NCBI GenBank assembly: GCA_964058845.1
Contig: CAXKVR010000406.1
Coordinates: 1 to 20,397 of the forward strand
Source of the DNA: Carex sylvatica
Taxonomy: Eukaryota; Streptophyta; Magnoliopsida; Poales; Cyperaceae
DNA: 20,397 nt
Direction of reading: 5' to 3'
Below, in pieces: positions 18,590-20,397 of the stretch. The position numbers were made by a program, and so were the translations under genes. Position 1 is the first letter of the stretch, and each line of letters opens with the position of its first letter. The notes below the pieces were generated by a model. It was not told where the DNA came from and ran no database searches. It was given only the letters and a program-made list of their open reading frames with translations.

Positions 18590-19585
18590 GAGTGTTCTCC
18601 CAAGTAGTTTAACAGAAAAATCTTTCAATATTATATAACTTTCATTTTCAGCTCTAATATTCAAACATTTAAAGCTATGTGTATAACATTTTAAAATGTT
18701 ACTCGCAATCATATAAACATCTGTCTGAAAGTATTTATAGATAGTTTTAACTCACAACTACTTTTGTCTTCAAGCCAAAAAAAGAAAGATTTTTTTCACC
18801 CACTCTTTTTTTATTTTTTTCTCTGATCATTATAATTTATTTTTTCAAAGATCCGTGATGAATTTTACAAATCTAAATATACGAACGTTTTCTATTCGAT
18901 TTTATCTTTCAAATAAGATCCATGAAGAAATATCTTTGAGTAATTTTAAAGTCATTTGTTTTTTTTAAAGTAAAACTCATGAGCATTTTCAATTTTCAAG
19001 TTTTTAAATCTAAGTCTACAACCATTAAAATTTTCAAGGCTTTGTAAATGAGCTTTGTAAATGCAGTGTTATTGTTGAGGTTTATATGTTTTGAAGTGTT
19101 ATTGTTGAGGTTTAAAAATCTTTGTACATGAGGTTTATATTATTTTGTAGCGAAAAAAAAAAAACTGAAAGTCATAGAGATTTAAAGTGGTAAAAAAATT
19201 TATAACACAAATATAACTCAAAAGTTATTATTTATGGATCTCATTTGAAAGAGAAAATCAGATAAAAAACGTTCATATTTTTAGATTCGCAAAATTCATC
19301 ACGGATCGTCGAGAAAATGAAGAAGAATAATCAAAGAAAAAAATTAAAAAAAGTGGGTGAAAGAAATATTTCATCTTTTGACTTTAAAACAAAAATAGTT
19401 AGGAGTTAAAATTATACAGATTTAGAATTTTAATGCTTGCAGATAGAGGTTTAAATGCTTGCGAGTGCTGAGTAGCATTGTAAAATGTTATAAACAGAGC
19501 TTTAAATATTTTGATACTGGTGCTGAAAATGAAAGTTGTATGACATTGGAAGTTTTTTATATTAAATTACTTGAGGACGCACTTG
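18590..19585. repeat. Large divergent foldback (arms of about 360-380 bp)
   Basis: The left arm 18590-18950 and right arm 19205-19585 are inverted copies separated by about 250 bp. Shared blocks include ACTTTCATTTTCAGC, TATAACATTTTA, TTTCACCCACT and GATCCGTGATGAATTTT. Many substitutions and small indels separate them, so they are old. Length suggests a Mutator-like or foldback element without coding capacity. The central spacer has small direct repeats: AGTGTTATTGTTGAGGTTTA at 19065 and 19095, and GCTTTGTAAATG at 19039 and 19052. Confidence 0.75.
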
Positions 19586-19887
19586 AAAATTTTATTTATA
19601 GTACAATTATCAGGCTCCTTAATTTAATATTACTTGGGCCTATACTTTCGATATTAAATTTATTGCAAAAAGAAAATAAATTTCTTTCACTTCATGATAT
19701 ATGCGCACCTTACGAGTCACAAAAATCTTTGATATGTGCATGTTTTGAGGCTGACCGCGGGATTTCTAATAGAAAGGACATGAATCAAGTTAAAATAGTT
19801 TATCGAGTTCAAACTCATTAATTAATCGGATACTAGATAAAAAATAATCAATATAATAAGAAATAATAAAACTATTATAGTCTTAAA
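19586..19887. other. AT-rich DNA between the foldback and the hAT-like copy
   Basis: A plus-strand open frame started in the foldback arm continues to 19821, but it has no known resemblance and its first part mirrors the other arm. It is not called as a gene. Confidence 0.35.
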
Positions 19888-20397
19888 TAGGGGTGTCAAT
19901 GGATACGGTAAGGATCGGATGAAAGCATTTTCATACCCATACCCGTCACAAATTATTCTTATTCGTACTTTATCCTTACCCGTTATAGTTGTCGAATAAC
20001 AAAACGGTAGCAAGTAAAATAACGGTTAATACTTGTATAATAATTATTTTTATTATTTATTAAATAAAACACTAAGACACAGTTATTTGTCACATATATA
20101 ATCACATTACTAATATGAAAATTAATTCCAACTAAATTATTTTTTTTATCAAAACACAAATTCAAAAACACAAATATCTATTTATTTGTCATATATATAA
20201 TCACATTACTAATATAAAAATTAATTCCAACTAAATTATTTTTTTTATCAAAACACAAATTCAAAAACACAAATATCTATGCTCTTTAATTAAAAAAATC
20301 AAGCATGCAAATAAACGCAAAATGGTCAATTGTTCAAGTGTTTTAATGGTGAATTATGTTTAACACAGTTACATAAATGGTCAATTATTCAAGTTAG
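19888..20397. mobile_element. hAT-like element, second copy, cut by window end
   Basis: It begins with the same terminal repeat as the element at 298 (TAGGGGTGTCAAT) and continues with matching blocks: GGATACGG, CATTTTCATACCCATACCC, TAACAAAACGGTAG, AATAATT. It is in the same orientation. Its right terminal repeat lies beyond the window. Confidence 0.65.
20083..20280. repeat. Two tandem 99-bp repeats inside the second hAT-like copy
   Basis: Units 20083-20181 and 20182-20280 are almost identical (two differences seen: CACATATATA against CATATATATA, and AATATGAAAA against AATATAAAAA). The copy at 298 has no such duplication, so it arose within this copy. Confidence 0.88.

Noticed and set aside
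18261..18638. 125-codon plus-strand frame
   Set aside because: It crosses into the foldback arm, resembles no family and has no promoter or splice support.
298..20397. One composite transposon bounded by the two hAT-like copies
   Set aside because: The left copy has both its own ends and its own 8-bp flanks, so it is a separate insertion; the second is cut by the window.

Overview
The window looks like nuclear DNA of a flowering plant. It is AT-rich, its genes have GT/AG introns and CT-rich leaders, and it carries plant-type transposons (CACTA, hAT-like, Mutator-like, LINE, many short inverted-repeat elements). The organism cannot be named from this sequence; a monocot is possible but not shown.

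Only two host genes can be supported, and they converge. A four-exon plus-strand gene (13275-16014) encodes a 269-residue GEM-like, GRAM-domain, ABA-responsive protein. About 0.8 kb downstream a minus-strand gene (16822-17364, with a spliced 5' leader reaching about 17875) encodes a 180-residue protein. It carries only the C-terminal part of the ATP synthase delta/OSCP family, behind a plastid-transit-like N-terminus.

Most of the rest is transposon-derived. From left to right: an unrecognised stretch (1-297); a complete hAT-like element (298-923); an LTR-like remnant (about 1462-1745); an inverted-repeat-bounded 1.5 kb segment containing a broken LINE zinc-binding domain on the minus strand (1957-3464); a complete CACTA element of 5632 bp with CGT target duplications (3504-9135); a run of inverted-repeat elements (about 9.6-11 kb); a 1.1 kb long-inverted-repeat, Mutator-like element that has captured an acyl-activating-enzyme fragment (10982-12077); and a short inverted-repeat element with an 11-bp direct flank match about 0.4 kb upstream of the GEM-like start codon (12703-12888). 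After the two genes come a large divergent foldback (18590-19585) and a second copy of the hAT-like family, cut by the window end (19888 onward).

The CACTA element is the richest part. It has its own minus-strand transcription unit (TATA box, CT-rich leader, several exons) that encoded a Transposase_24-type protein ending in a Ulp1/C48-like protease domain. The unit is decayed: in the protease domain the catalytic His and Cys codons survive, Asp is replaced by Asn, and the oxyanion-hole Gln position is a stop codon. No TNP2-type transposase is visible, so the element looks non-autonomous.
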